Below are positions 39,833-53,815 of a DNA stretch of 64,000 nucleotides, one piece after another. The DNA is from Lonicera japonica. Lineage: Eukaryota; Streptophyta; Magnoliopsida; Dipsacales; Caprifoliaceae. The stretch is from the NCBI GenBank assembly GCA_021464415.1, contig CM038467.1, positions 33,945,226-34,009,225 on the forward strand, written 5' to 3'. Numbering within the stretch: the first letter of the stretch is position 1; every line of letters begins with the position of its first letter. Below the pieces are notes generated by a model. It had not been told where the DNA came from. It was given only the letters and a program-made list of their open reading frames with translations, and made no database searches. Position numbers and translations under genes: made by a program.

Positions 39833-42100
39833 AAGGTTCAAATTCCATTCGCCGTGGGATATTGGGTAGATTAAGATCGTGCGTTTTCGTTCTGCGTTAA
39901 GGTGGGGGAAGTTGAGTTTTTACTTTTCGTAAGCATATGTGACAGTTGAGTTATATTATAGTCAATCGCTTGCCAACGGATGACTATCTTATAAAGCAAT
40001 TGTCTATTGTGGCTAACTAGAGTTGAACTCAATGACCCACACTATCTGTTGGTATTTAAGTTTTGCCTCAACCATATTTTTGAGATACTCCTTATATTTA
40101 GAGCTAAATTTTAAATTTCAGTGAGTATGAAGATTGTGGATTGATTTTTCTTATTTTAAGGCTTTTGTGTGATCACTTGGAATATTGTTTGAGTTTAATT
40201 ATGAATCTCATATTTTTTGATTCATTAGTTTTGTTTTTGAGATCTTGGATAGTCGTGGTATTGGGATCCTTGGTACCTCACTAATTGGTGGAGAAACAAA
40301 ATTAGTTGAAACCTACAACGATCTTTCTGGCATCCTTGCCTTGAATTCTTGCATTGAATTTCCTACTTTGTACTCGATGACTTAAATACCACTGATTCGA
40401 ATTTTGTTCTCTTTCGCAAGTCACCTTAGGGTTGTATGTTATTCTCGTGAATTTTGGTAAAAGCACGTATTTAGAATGACCGATTTTAGCTCTATTACTT
40501 CAAGACCTCCGAATTACGTTCCCTCTTTTCCGAAAAGTCTTTATAAATCATTAGATTAATCTTAGAGTGTTTCTTAGGATATGGATTCTAAACAAGCATT
40601 TTTAGTATGTTTTTTGAAAAACATCAAATTTGGTCCAGGTTTGGTGTCGAATCGGTCCACCAGATTTTTTTTCCGCCATACTTCAGAGCTGGACCAGTCT
40701 TCCTTTTTCTCCATATCGGTTTGTCGTATATACGCTTGGCTTTGGTTTTAACTCTTGTGTAACCTCATACGTGGGTGAGTGAACGCTTGGAAAATAAATA
40801 GTAATTTTATTCTAATGTTTTAAAATTCTTTCCGGTGTTACTTGTTGGCTAGTATTACATGCAAAACCAAAGAAATATTTGCCCAGAAAACTATAGGATC
40901 TTGATGGGAAATACAAGTTAAATTATTTATGGATATGTCAAGTTACGCATGTAATACTAAGATGGTTCCCTAATCTTCAACAGTAATACCAGAAGCTGAT
41001 GTTTGGACACATGACTACAACATGTTATTCTTTCAAGGCTTTTTTCTACCTTATGTATTTTAAAAGGAAAGTTTAGAGATTTGGGTATAATGCTTTAAGT
41101 GTGGATTGAGATTTGGTTTAAATTCCATTATTTTGAGTCAAAATTCGTTTGTTTTCTTCGTTGATTTTGCCCGATTCTTTAAGCGCATAAATTTCGTAAT
41201 GTTTGTTAAAGGGACTCTTCCTAAAAATTTGATTTTTGATCCTTGGGATTACCTCTTTTATAGTGTCTCAAGCCTTTAGAAGGCCTAACTTCTTATTGAT
41301 TTTTGGGTTAGCTATTGGCTAATTTTTGCCTTTTAAAAAAATTTCTTTTACTTGTCAAGCATTTGGGTGGCCTAAAAATTTTAGGAAACACTTTGTGACC
41401 ATCTTTTCTGAGTTTTAGGAACAATATATATCACCATATCATTATATGTCCACTCTATTATGTGGTGTAAATTTTTATGGACATTTGCCTGCTATATGAG
41501 TATTTATTCATCATAAATTGGGTGTAATCACGTAGTCATTGTCCATTGTGTAAGGTCTACCCTTTTAATAGTCCTTTTATTCGGTTTGAACACTCTAGTC
41601 GTGTTTCTTGTGGCTAGTTACATAAGTCCATGTCGAGTTCTAGTAGTGGAACAAATAATTGTACCTCTTTCCAGCAGAAGTTTTGGATGGCCTCTGCCTT
41701 TATAAACCATTAATTTAGGAATGTCATACTGGTATACTTACTTGAACTCGAGATTGGGTCTTAGCTTAACTCGCGCCCACTCTCGTTTCTTTGTTTGGTT
41801 ATCAAAAATATTTTACTAGACATTATAGTATTATTGAGAGGGGTGACTAGTGCCATAACTTCTTCTTGTATCATTACCTTTTGTGGTCCGTTACTTAGGG
41901 CCTCCAGCGATCAGTTGGGCAGTCAGTTTCCTTGAGCTTATGGTATAGGTCATTTCTCGATTTGATTGGTTGGTTGTTCCTTGTGGACGACTTTGAAGTC
42001 GATAGGGCTGAATAAGATGTTTATTAGAGCTAATAATGTACATTACCAAATAACTGGGGCCAGCTTACAAAGTTCTGTGCAAATATTCTTAGGGTTAATT
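39833..42100 (+). other. Non-coding internal region after the 2.7-kb LTR
   Basis: About 2.3 kb with no ORF over 60 codons on either strand and no gag or pol motif. It may be the long leader of a truncated retrotransposon or a non-autonomous derivative. The right boundary is arbitrary. Confidence 0.4.
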
Positions 42101-45100
42101 AGTTAATTTGCTTCTGCGCGCTCTAGCTTTTCCAATGCAGTGCTTTTTTGAAAGGTATTCTTAAATGTATCCCCAAAATTATTCTCTTTACCGCACCTAT
42201 TTTAAAATTATTTTACAAGAAAATCAAAATTCTTCAGCCAAATAGGGCCTTAATTTTCTCTCATGTTACATTATATCTCTACTTTTCTTCCAATTGATAT
42301 TCTCCCTCCAATTTTTTCATATTGTCATTCTCTTCTAGTCTCCCCTATCGATTTTGCTCTATGATAGCCGACCATCACTCCCATTGACCGCCGACCAGTG
42401 CTGCCCAACCACCGTACTTCTCTCCGGCTTTATTAATGGTAGCCTAGAATCAAAAAAAGAAAAAATCAAAAAAAAATACAATAGATATAAATAGCTAGAT
42501 TTAAATTAAAATAGTTTCACTCTCTAACCTATTTTCTATCTTTAATTAGAGATAAAAGAATTGTAAAGATTTAGGAGGTCTTCGAGTAAATTCTCTCTTT
42601 TGTATTACGTATAAAAAAGCCTACGAATGGTGGTAATTACGGAGGAAAACACAAGAAGTGGTCTTTAGTTTTGGCTTTCTCTGCCTTAATTAATTCTATT
42701 TCGTAGTAAAGAGACTTGATGAATTTGTGTATATATGTATAGAGTGAGAAAAATAGTTGAAAATAGATTTAAGTTAGGGAAGTTCATTAAAGGAGTACGT
42801 TGGTAATTAATTTAAGACGATAACTATATATGCCAAACGTTTTTTACTTTTTATGGCCGCCATTGACGGAGGGGATGTCGAATATGGTGTGCTATAGATG
42901 GCCAGAATGGAGGACAGTAGTGGCAGGGAAGGGAGGAGAGAGAATGTTAATGGGGGAGAGAGAGAGAGAAAAATAATTTATTGTTTGGCAATTGAAAATT
43001 AGTTGGGGTGAGTTTAGAGGATTTAGTAAAATTTAATGGGGTGAGTTTAATGTATTAAAAATAAAGGTGAGATAGTAATTTTGTGAGTATATTGAAGAAC
43101 GACCTTTTTGAATCCTAAAAATATACACATGATAAAAAATTATGTGATTGATATTAAAGATTCTTTTAATGCGTCTCACTATAGTGCTTCTATATAATAA
43201 GAACATCTCCAATAGTCTTTTAAATCTTTATTTTGTATAAAATTTACACAACTTAAAAACTTTTTTGTCTCCAATAGTCATCTAAGATTGAAATATGTGT
43301 AAAATAGTTGTGTAAAATACACTCCCATTTTACAATATCACATAGGTTATACAAATTAGATATATGTTAGATTTAAAATTTGGATAGGGATCAGCGACTT
43401 GTATATATCCTTTTGGATTCACGGATTAAATCGGATTCGGTATATTTGCGGTCAAATCAGATTTGAATACATCATCCGATTCATATCCGATCCATTGACA
43501 ACCTTGGTTTTATATATGTTTTGGTTTCTCTTTCCTTTTCCTTTTTTATTAATTAACTAACTAATGCCCATGCCTACGGCACGATTCAATTGTGCATATA
43601 TGTAATTTGTCACACTATCTAAAATTATATTTATTATTACTTTTTTTATATCTATAACTACACGTAATTTTTTTATTAATTATCTCATAGTGAGAGTTCT
43701 TATTCCAATTTTACTTTTTTTCAGAGAAATTAATGTTAACACTATCATAAAAAAAGTAGTAATATACTCTTAATTTGAGAATAAGAGGAATTAAATTTTC
43801 CCCTCCGGCACTAATTTTGATTTTTACTGAACAAAAATTTAAAAATATAATTGTATGCCTATTATAGGGTAAACTAAATTAAATCTGTCTAATTGCACTT
43901 CCGTTATAATTAAGGATAGAAAATGGCCTAATTCAACTGGTTTTCATCTAAGAAAACCTCAATATAGGATGGACTCTTTCTTTTTATTTTATAATTTGGA
44001 AAAGTGTGACTGTTAAATGGTTTAAGTTCGAGTTCATGTAAATTCTGTCTATTTGTCTCAACTCTACTAAAATATAACATTTTTTCTATAAAATACCCTT
44101 ATGATACAATTTAATAGCAGTTGGCAAGAAGGGGAAGAGTGAGTTGAAATTTATACGTATACTAGTATAATAAATAGGGTAGATTTTAATTTTTTTTTGC
44201 TAAACTCAGCTTTGACACGCTTTTTGGACATTGCCATGGGGATCTTCGTGGCCCCAAAAAGATGGCTCTCCTTCATCGGATATATGGGTTTGTTTGAGTT
44301 CAACATGTTATATTTATATGTACCTAAAATGGACATAACCTAAATCGTATTTATGTTTAGAACGTACTCATTCTTATCACAATTAAAAAATAAAAAAATA
44401 TGGAGCCTTAAGGTCATGGTTGGTCAAAAACTTGTTGGAATAGATATTTTATTATCCTAAATCCTGATTACTATTGCTAAGGTGAGTTTAGAAATAATTT
44501 ACATGTTAAATAATCTGAGACATATTGGATATATCGAAAAACTCGAATATACAAATAAATATTTAATGGCTATAGATATACAATTATAATTTTCGTAAGT
44601 ATTAAACTCTTTAATATAGTTAATTAACTAAATATTTATTACTATCATCAATATTACTAACAAGCCATGATAATCTTGAAACGTTGGATCAAACAATAAA
44701 TATCCACATTAAATTTGAGTCACCAGTTGGCAGCATAAACATACAGAGTCCTACAATATTAGGACCGACCTGATTTATTAATAGATATTGTCCATGCCTT
44801 CGGCATGAAAAAAAATTAATTAAGTTTATTTTGGAAAGAATTGCATGTGTAGCAATAATTAGTGGTCGTGCTTGGGGCGAGTTGTGCAAAATTCAACTTC
44901 GACCCATCTAAAAATATAATGAATCCGATCTCAATCTAAGACTGAAGAGAATTTAAGTATGAAAGTTCGAAGACATTGCATTTATATATTGCCAAACCTA
45001 CTCAGCCTTGACACGCGCGTACTATTACGGTATTTAAAGAAAAAAAATATTATATATGAGTTGGTTTGAGTTCAACATGCTAAATTTACATAATCGCAAG

Positions 45101-47479
45101 CCGGACAGACCTAAATCGTATTTGTATTTAGAACGTACCCATGCGTACCACAATAATAAAAAAAATTGGCCCTTAGGGTAATGATTGGTCAAAAACACCT
45201 TGGAATATATATTTTTGTTATCCTAAATCCTGATTGCTATTACCAAAATAGTATTTTTTTTTCAAACTAAATTTATAGCTTTTCTTAAGGCAATCAAATT
45301 TACAGCTCATTAATTATGCTTAAGGATGATAAACTTTTAAAATAATCCATTTTTCTTTCACATTTAAATTAATATATTTTTGTATATATTATTTGTAAAT
45401 TAAAAAAGCAACTAAATTAATGTCCGTAGAAAAATGAACTTTAAAGATTATTACATTATACACTCCCTGTACCCTCCGTATAATGCCTCAATTTTAACTT
45501 CACAAACCTAAAAGGTTTGAATCTTATTCATAAATTTATGTCACCTTTTTGCGTAACAACAACATTTTACTCTACTTCCTTAAAAAAATCAAAATTAATT
45601 GAATTCATCTAATGGTTAACCTCATACGTTGCTTGTCTTGTATTTCATTAAATGCATAAATACTCTGAATAAAATTTAATCTCATAATAATTAAGTGATA
45701 ATTATTCAGTGGTTTTGAATTTTTAGAAGGAATAATAATATGTGTATAGAAAAAATCTTAAACTTTCTAGGGCATAAGTTGTAAAACAGAAAAAGAAAAA
45801 AAAGAAAGAGGTACTTTAAATGTAAAAAAATATTACAAATATTTTATTTACTTATATTCAAATAAGAAAAAGATAGAAAAAATTGCATGAGTGGAGTGGA
45901 ATATCCTTCAATATAAAAGTCTGTATAGTGCATTTCTATTTAAGTGCGTATGAACTATTTTAGTAGTGTGGATTATCAAAAGAAAAAAAAGATAACTATT
46001 GTTTAGTGGTTATATTTTTGTTAACTGATAAGATTTTTATTTGTGATAATTTGCATATTGTGTTTTTAGATGATCTCCAAGCAGAGTGTATAATAATGTG
46101 TAAATCCTACCTATCAATGTACTTTTACACAAAAATAAAAGTATAATAAAACAATATACTACAATGGTACCTTTAAACAATAACAATGCAGGTTAGACAT
46201 AATTTTTGTATTACTTCTTCTATTTATTGAATTTTATAAATTAAAGTTTCTCTATATTTCTTGTATGCTTGCATTTTAAATTTAAATCAAAATTAAGTAA
46301 AAGGAGAAAAAGAATTAAGTAGAGTTGACGTTTATCAAAAATTAAGTAGAATGAGAAAGAGAATTAATTTCAATTTATTAGATAAATATTAGGAAATAAT
46401 ACTTGTTTACTTTATCACATAAATCGAAATTAATTAGAAGATAAGGAGAAATAAAAACGAAGTGTGATGGAGAAATATAAAAGTACGTAAAAAGAATTAA
46501 GTAGAGTTAACATTTATCATAAACTAAGTAGAAGGAGAAAGCGAATTAATTTTAATTTATGAGATAAATATTAGGAGATAATACTTGTTTACTTTATCAC
46601 ATAAATCAAAACTAATTATAATATAAGGAGAAATAGAAACGAAGCGTGGATGGAGAAATATAAAATTATGTAAGAATTTTATGTTTGATTTTTGAAGGAG
46701 AAAGGAGACTTTGGTTGAGTTAAAGTTTATCACAAAGTAATTAAGAGATAAATACATGTTTGATAAATACTTATTTAGTTTATCACCATTGAAATTAGAT
46801 AGGAAATAAATTAATTAAGAGATAAATATGAGCTGTCGGATTAAAACATAAAGGTTGAAATTAAATTTGAGCCACCGGTTGGAAAGATAAGTTAAGGTTA
46901 TAATGTTATATGTGAGCCGTTGGATTAAAATATAAATGCTCAAATTAAATCCGAGTCACCAGTTAGAAACATAAACATAAAGAGTCTTATCATATTAGGA
47001 CTAACCTGATTTATTAAAAGATATGAAATAAAATGGTTTCAATTCTTTATGTTTATAACTTGCGGTTGAGATTGATTGTGATTTATTTATTTTTATAACT
47101 CCCTAGAGACACACTCAGCTGTATGTAATGGAATAAATAGTTATTCTTTACATAAAGAATGCAAAATTGTATTTGGTCTAGTGGCAATTAAATGTGTTTT
47201 TTCGCATGTGTTTAAGGTTATGAGTTTCAAATTCAATCCTTTTGTTTATTTTATACAAATTTCGAGCACCAGAGATTTACTGGTGATTTTGTGTAAATGT
47301 AAAACCTACTCAATTTGTTTAATATATAGTATATATTTATATGAATGGTGCACTCCGCGTGTGTATTTTAGCACTTCAAGTGATAGATTGCAATCCCTAA
47401 ATATGGATACTACTTGTTTAGATGCTATGATGTCAAAGTAAGTATATATAACCGGGCATAAAAATTAATTTTTGCACCC
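42101..47479. other. Intergenic AT-rich DNA with diverged dispersed repeats
   Basis: No gene is seen. Diverged copies of one non-coding sequence lie at about 44190-44480 and 44990-45240 (shared TTTAGAACGTAC, TTGGTCAAAAAC, ATCCTAAATCCTGATT). A related family at 44690-44790, 46830-46890 and 46910-47020 shares GAGTCACCAGTT and ATTAGGAC...ACCTGATTTATTA. One Stowaway-like end (CTCCCTGTACCCTCCGTA) lies near 45464 without a partner. Confidence 0.5.
46311..46672. repeat. Two-copy tandem duplication, 182-bp period
   Basis: Copies start at AGAATTAAGTAGAGTT (46311 and 46493) and stay about 85-90 percent alike by eye through GGAGAAATATAAAA. AT-rich and non-coding. Confidence 0.8.
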
Positions 47480-47482
47480 TTA

Positions 47483-48096
47483 TGGCTCGTTTGGTTCAAG
47501 ATTTAAACCATTTCGTGAATGCTAAATTTCATTCCGAGACGATTCCCGCTTTTGGTTCAAGTTTTAAGTCTGGAATAAATGATTCCAAGAACAAACCTTT
47601 TCCCCCAAGTTCTTCCATTTAAATCATAAGGAATAAACCATTACCAATGGGCATCTTTTTTAATTTTTCATGTTAGGACTAAAATAACACTCTTCCTTAT
47701 GAATAAATAATTCTTTTTTCATCTTTGTATGAAAATATTGTTTGGAACTTTTTTTTTAGTTACGCTGCTGCACAAAAAAAATTGTAACTTTTTTCTTTTC
47801 TGTTTTCATGTTGTAAATTTTTTTTTAATTACAAAAATTGTAATTTTTGTAGGATCGTTATTAGCTAGGCATGTGTAATTTTTGTAATTTATTATAGTAA
47901 TTGTCTCTTTTGAAAAATTAGTAGGTGATGTCTTCTCATTTTATAAAAAGAAGGGTATTTTTGTAATTAATACTTTATTCCATTCCTATTCTCGGTTGAA
48001 CCAAACATCGGCATAGCATCCTAGATGCTAGGAAAAAAAACTTTTTAGGAATCAGGTATGCCCATTCCATTCCCAAAACTCGAACCAAACGAGCCC
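47483..48096. mobile_element. 614-bp PIF/Harbinger-type MITE
   Basis: The terminal inverted repeats are TGGCTCGTTTGGTTCAA and, from the other end, GGGCTCGTTTGGTTCGA. The TTA target duplications at 47480-47482 and 48097-48099 are the Harbinger signature. There is no coding capacity. It lies about 500 bp beyond the 3' end of the dioxygenase gene. Confidence 0.85.
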
Positions 48097-48595
48097 TTAA
48101 CGTTAAGTCCCGGTTCCATCACTAATTAAGACTACACTAACATATCGTGTTAGTCTTCCTATGTGCTAGTTCATAAAGTATACATACACAAACTCTACAA
48201 TATGCTTTAATTTACAAAACTGGGCATGTTAAAAACAAAATATTATATCCCAGAACAATATCTTATCAATTATCCAAGCTTAGCAATATTAAAATAGAAA
48301 ATAAGAGACCAACAATTTTACAGTCTAAAGGCATATTCGTAGTCTCATAACAAGCTCGATCTTGATAGTGGTTTTTAGCTTAACAGAACTATATGTGCTT
48401 GAAACCCCCACCTTATTTATACAATTCAACATTTCTTTAAATATAAATTATAATTGTACTTAATTTAACGATAACATCTCTTAATTATGACGTAAATTGA
48501 TCAACAATGAAAGCATGTCTCAAACAGAGGCAAAGCGCTGGTCCCATGTAGGTGGGTTTATTTATTTATTTATTTTCTGAAAGGTCTTGTGTAGG

Positions 48596-51500
48596 TCACT
48601 CTCGCTGAATTCGAACTTGCTCAAGAATTGGTTTCCCTTTCATAGCTTGGATTATCATTTGCTCTATATATTCCTTATAGTTCATTGGAATATATGCAGA
48701 CTGTTGAGTTGTACGTTCAACCAAGTTAAAAAACGGAGCCACAACTGTGTCTAGTGATGGTCCATGTGGCATTGCTATTGACAACCTCTTAATTTTGTCA
48801 TTCACAATTGCTCTATGCATCACACTCTTGTACTTCCCATTGCTAAATATCTAGCAAATTAAAAAAAATAAAAATTAGTACAAGGGATAAACAACGGTAA
48901 AGCGTGTACGATCAATTTCTACCATAGTAGTACACATACAACAACTTAATGCATTGTTTACTTTGCTTTAAGTCATTATCTCTTTGTAAATTACAATTTT
49001 ATAGACAAACACAAATAGTACAGTTTAACTCGTATGGGTTTGGTTGAGCTAATTGCTTCAAAAAGAAGTTACATTAATTAGTTTAAATGTCGAAAAATGA
49101 TGAAGCTATTTAATCAGGTATTAGAAATAGTATTGAAAATCTAAGAAGTTACCTCATTTGTTATTAATCGTACGGTTTACAGAAAAACAAATGTAAGGAA
49201 AGATATGGAAAAGCAAAATTAACAAACATCTTAAGATTGAAACATCTTGTAGAAGCATAAGCCAACCAAATCGACAAATCCCAACCAAAACATACACTAA
49301 AGATCAATGAGCGTCTTGATTAATCTCAATTAATTTGGGCCCTAAATACGTTAGTACATTGTGCATTTAATCAATAGACAATACATAGCATAGCTAGCCA
49401 GGACATAATCATCAAATAGTGTCCGATAGTATTAATGCATTCATGACTCAGATTCGAACCGGCATTGCTAGCTCATTAGCATTGAAATATTTAAATTATA
49501 TACATACCTCGAGTTGATCAGCAACGTTGACGATAAAAGAATTGGGGATTTCATTAATAATGACCCATTTTCCATTGTGTTGAATTTGTAGACCTTCAAC
49601 TCCATTTTGCATAAGGAGGGTGAGTAGGCCATGATCTGTGTGGGGTGGTAACCCCATGGTTGCTTCAGGATTTGGACAAGGAGGGTATTGATTCACAACA
49701 AACATTTGTAAACCTGATTCCAAATTCAAGGACTTTTTCATTTCTGCTTCTTCTATTCCCAAGCTCTCCATTATTCCTTTCATTAACTCCATTGCAACTT
49801 CTCTACTTCTTTTGCAATACTCAAATGCTAGTTCACTTTGAAAATAAAAATAAAAATATTAGCCTATAATTTTTTAAATTCAAATAACCCGTCTCTAAAG
49901 CGACCTATAATGGTTATTATATAATTGGTTGTGGAACATATGACACAATGACATGTCGTCCATGCCTTGGTAAATAGTGGAGCTTACATAATCCAAAGAA
50001 TCTGCCTGAGTTTTAAATTTCGTCAATGTTTTGAGAAAATATTACCAACTTTTTCTCTATTATAATTATTTTTATATATTTCAACAAAACCAATGGAGTA
50101 GAAGTATATATTGAAGTTTTTGTATACTTTTAGTGTAACTCCGATTTTACCCAAAAATTATACATCATGACTTTGACTCGATTTTAGTTAAAACTTAAAG
50201 AGCGCTAGCGAGTTTGTTTATTTGTTTGTTCACACCTTGTTAAATCCTTAATACAAACTCATTCAAAAGTTAGTGTTGCTTTTTTCTTAATAGTCCTAGT
50301 AAGTTTAGCCTTGTTTTATTTTCTTTGTTATGTAATGGTAAAGTACGAGGAAACCAAATAGGATTAGGAGTAGGTATATGAAATCCGTATAAAATAAAGT
50401 AGGTTAACGAATCTTATTTACAATGAATTCTTCAAAGACAGATAAGATAACATAGAAAGATAGAAATTATAGAAGGTGTTGTTTTTGCGCACAGCACTAG
50501 GTTGACTAGACCTATCCACGCATATTTTTTGCCTTGTGTAATTATATATAATTTTCAAGGATTGCTTTGTTCTTGTCAACTTTATACTTGGGTCAAAGTT
50601 CATGCTGCAACAAAGTGGTATTAAAGCATAGAAAACTAACATCAAGGCGTAACAAGTTAGTATAAGCGGATAACAGACAGATTTATCAGGATGAAAAAGG
50701 CAGGTGTCAAATGATATTAAACTAGTACTAGCACAAAACGAGATTAAAACTAATGTTTTGATTCCATTCAACCTTTTATTCATATAGAAACAAACTAAAT
50801 GTTTGAAACCAAAACATCAAATTCAAATATTTTTAATTCCAAATTTAGATTCATATAAAATTAGATGAATTACCCTAAAAATAAATTTGGAAGCTGTCTC
50901 AGTAGCTGTGAATCTCTGATTAAATCTAGATAGTTAGCGCCCCCGCCCCCCCCCAAAAAAAAAAAAAAAAGTCTTCTTGAACTCTCGAACCTATCCGATG
51001 TACCGCCTAAATATATATATATATATATATAAGTCTAAAAATATCAAAAAAATTGTATATATATTGTTGAGGAAGAATTAATTATATACCTGAAACCAAT
51101 AGGTTTTTTTGGGAAATGAAAATCAGGATGAGAAATGACCTTGAGATAATCCCTCCAAAGAAATATTTTATTTTTATCAGCATTGTGGAAGCTATTGCCA
51201 CAACTTATTGGGGCCAAAGGGTGTTTGGCTTCAAACAGTTTCTTTTCCTCATCCTTCAAGTTGAAAAACTCATCAGCTGCATCAAACACCCCCTTTGCAA
51301 GTACCTCTGGTACTCCATGATTGATTACCTAATTAATTAATAATCCATGCAAATATACATTCATATTAGATATATATATACACAAATAGAATATTTGTGT
51401 ATAGATGCGTGCATAATATTAAAAATTGCCAAAAAAATGTTGTAAGAGGCAAGTAGATTGATAGAAAAAATGATGTAAAACGATGCGGGAGTCTAACTAA

Positions 51501-51991
51501 GAGATACAAAAGGTGGCCATGCATGTCACTTTGAATAAAAAAAATATTCACAAGAAATAAAGAAAGACAAAAAAAATATCTAATAATAAAATGCATATGG
51601 AAAGTATCTCACCACCTTACTCAAGTTCTTTCCAACTCTTCATACCTATTAATTCTTTTTCTTATCAATTTTTATCTTATTATTAAACGGAGTGTCATTC
51701 TCTCAAAAATAAAATAAACGTGCATTTATACTAAACTCTCTCTCTATTAATAATAAAAGAATTTACATTAATTACCAAGAAAAAGCCCCACTCCTGACAA
51801 GCTTTGCCTAGGTCATGGATAACTTTGGACCGTTGATCAGGAGATCCCATGGTGAGCAAAGAAAAATCAATGGTGGGGATTAAATCATCTGCATTAACAG
51901 ATTCCAATCCATTCTGATTTTCAAAATAAGGATGGGTGGAAGGGAGGAAGCTGAGCTCAGGTGATTCAGCTATTGCTTTGGTACTTATCAT
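48596..51991 (-). CDS. 2-oxoglutarate/Fe(II)-dependent dioxygenase (plant DOXC type), four exons
   Basis: Exons on the minus strand: 51991-51776, 51328-51090, 49835-49508, 48850-48596. All junctions are GT-AG and the phases fit, giving 1038 nt, 345 residues plus stop TGA. Exons 1-2 encode the DIOX_N domain (LIPTIDFSLL, EWGFFLVINHGVP). Exons 3-4 encode the 2OG-Fe(II) oxygenase barrel with the iron ligands His217 and Asp219 (PPHTDHG) and His273 (VMHRA), and the 2-oxoglutarate-binding Arg283-x-Ser285 (RLS). YPPCPNPE and IPNSFIVNVADQLEIFSNG are characteristic. Soluble cytosolic enzyme of specialised metabolism; the substrate cannot be told, and flavonoid, coumarin, salicylate or alkaloid oxidation are all possible for this class. 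Similar to uncharacterised 2-ODD 19 or DMR6-like proteins. No defect seen. Introns of 447, 1254 and 657 bp are AT-rich. Confidence 0.95.
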
Positions 51992-52071
51992 TTTTTATTT
52001 TTCAATATAGCTTTTTTGGGTGTGTTTTTTTTCCTCTCCCTTTTGTATTACTTATTATAATAATTTGTTTG

Positions 52072-52082
52072 CCTTTAAATAG
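52072..52082 (-). promoter_or_regulatory. Probable TATA box of the dioxygenase gene
   Basis: On the minus strand CTATTTAAAGG lies about 80 bp upstream of the ATG at 51991, giving a predicted 5' leader of about 50 nt. It is the only TATA-like motif in the expected range. Confidence 0.55.
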
Positions 52083-52087
52083 AGTTT

Positions 52088-52400
52088 GCAAGTAAGTAAA
52101 GAAAATATTGAATATTGAAAGAAAATAGTGGTAGGTAGCCTATCCTTGCCTAAAAGTGAGAAGAAGAAAAACATAAAACACGTTGGATATGGTTATTTAC
52201 AATTTGATCATATTAACTTGAGGTTTAAAAATACATGTCGTACATAAATAAAAATAATTAATTTATAACATGCATTAAATTAGACACAGATTCTTATGTG
52301 AAGTGTTATTTTTTTCATTCATATAGTATGGTTAATATGTGCATAAGGTATTTCCACAAAACATAATTATCTCAGTGGGCAAATGTTGATTGTTTTTTCA
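52088..52400 (-). promoter_or_regulatory. Dioxygenase upstream region, duplicated at 57109-57515
   Basis: This sequence just upstream of the TATA-like motif recurs 5 kb away. Matching blocks include AAATAGTGGTAGGTAGCCTA, CACGTTGGATATGGTTATTT, AACATGCATTAAATTA and CAAAACATAATTA followed by TGGGCAAATGTT. Confidence 0.75.
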
Positions 52401-53756
52401 AAAAAATTGCACAACTTTTGAAAGTAGTACAAATACTCTGTCAAAATCATAATTATTTTAGTGAACTTGTATCATATTTTTCGAATGTCTATTTCACCCC
52501 TGTGATTTTCATTATATATACAATTTGCTCGCAATGAGGATTGACCCCTCACTACTAATAATCATTACTTATTGTTAACCAATGGGCAATTTTTCATTTT
52601 TGTAAATCTCTTTTCTTAAAATTTTATATATGTGAATAACAAATGTCGCGTGTGCATGTGGTATAATACATAAATAAACACATTCTAATAGTATACCGTT
52701 CATCAGTCACTTTCCCGTTTCTGGAAATCTTGGGGGAACATTAAGGCATATTTTTTGGTCATAGTTTTGTTCATATATGAATATATATATATACGGATCT
52801 AGACAATAGTTTTTTATTTTTGTTTACCAATATATTTTTGTTTAATATATATATATTTAAGGATTTAATTTATTTTGATAAATTTAAAGACTCAAGACAA
52901 TATCTTTTAATCTTATAATTTTTAATAGGTTAAGATTAAATAATTTTATTATGAAGTTGTCATTAATAGTCTGTATTAAGTATCTATAAATTTATAGAGG
53001 TTATAACCTGTGGTAAAAAGTAACTATCACTCTACTGCTCTATAATTATATATATATATATATATAATAAAACATAATGTATATAAATATATATTACAAT
53101 TATATATAATTGTAACATGACATACGGTTCAGATAAATTAGCGACATTAAGTATACTGTGTATAGATAATTGAAGGCTTAAATAAATGCAATCCTATATA
53201 AAATTATAGTACCTAAGATGCATATAACGTAAAATTGTATATATTTGACACGATGCAAAATTTTAATAGATAAACTATTAATTATAAACGTAACATATAA
53301 ATGAATGTAAAATTATATATATATATATATATATATTACATGATGTAAAATCATCACAGGTAAAAATACTAGTTATAAAACTAACAGATCAATAAGTATA
53401 GATAATTGAACAGCTAAATAAATGAATCTATATATAATTATGACATGTACAATTTATATAACGCAAAATTATATACAATTTATATAATGTATAATTTTAA
53501 CAAATAAATTATGATTATATATACGAATAGAATATGGTTAAAATATTTTAATAGATAAAATATGGTTAAGAATTAAAATTATCAACTTTATATATTATCA
53601 TCTGTTGAAATGTAAACTGAAATGCAAAGTAAGTTGCAACATTGGATCTTTTATTACATGAATATAAAAGATGCATGGTGCGCATATAAAATTAGACTTG
53701 AGAAAGAACAATATTTTTCAATCTTGTAGTTAACCCAGTTTCTGGTTGAATTTTTT

Positions 53757-53815
53757 GATGAAATTTGGTGGAGATGTTCTTCACATGATGAATAACATCC
53801 CCACCAAATTTTATC
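53757..53815. repeat. Short foldback element, copy 1
   Basis: The arm GATGAAATTTGGTGGAGATG... (53757-53782) pairs with ...CATCCCCACCAAATTTTATC (53790-53815) around a 7-nt loop with few mismatches. It is related to the sequences at 55162-55255 and about 55325-55370. Confidence 0.75.

Noticed and set aside
45464..45490. Stowaway MITE end (CTCCCTGTACCCTCCGTA)
   Set aside because: Only one end is seen and no matching inverted terminus was found within several hundred bases.
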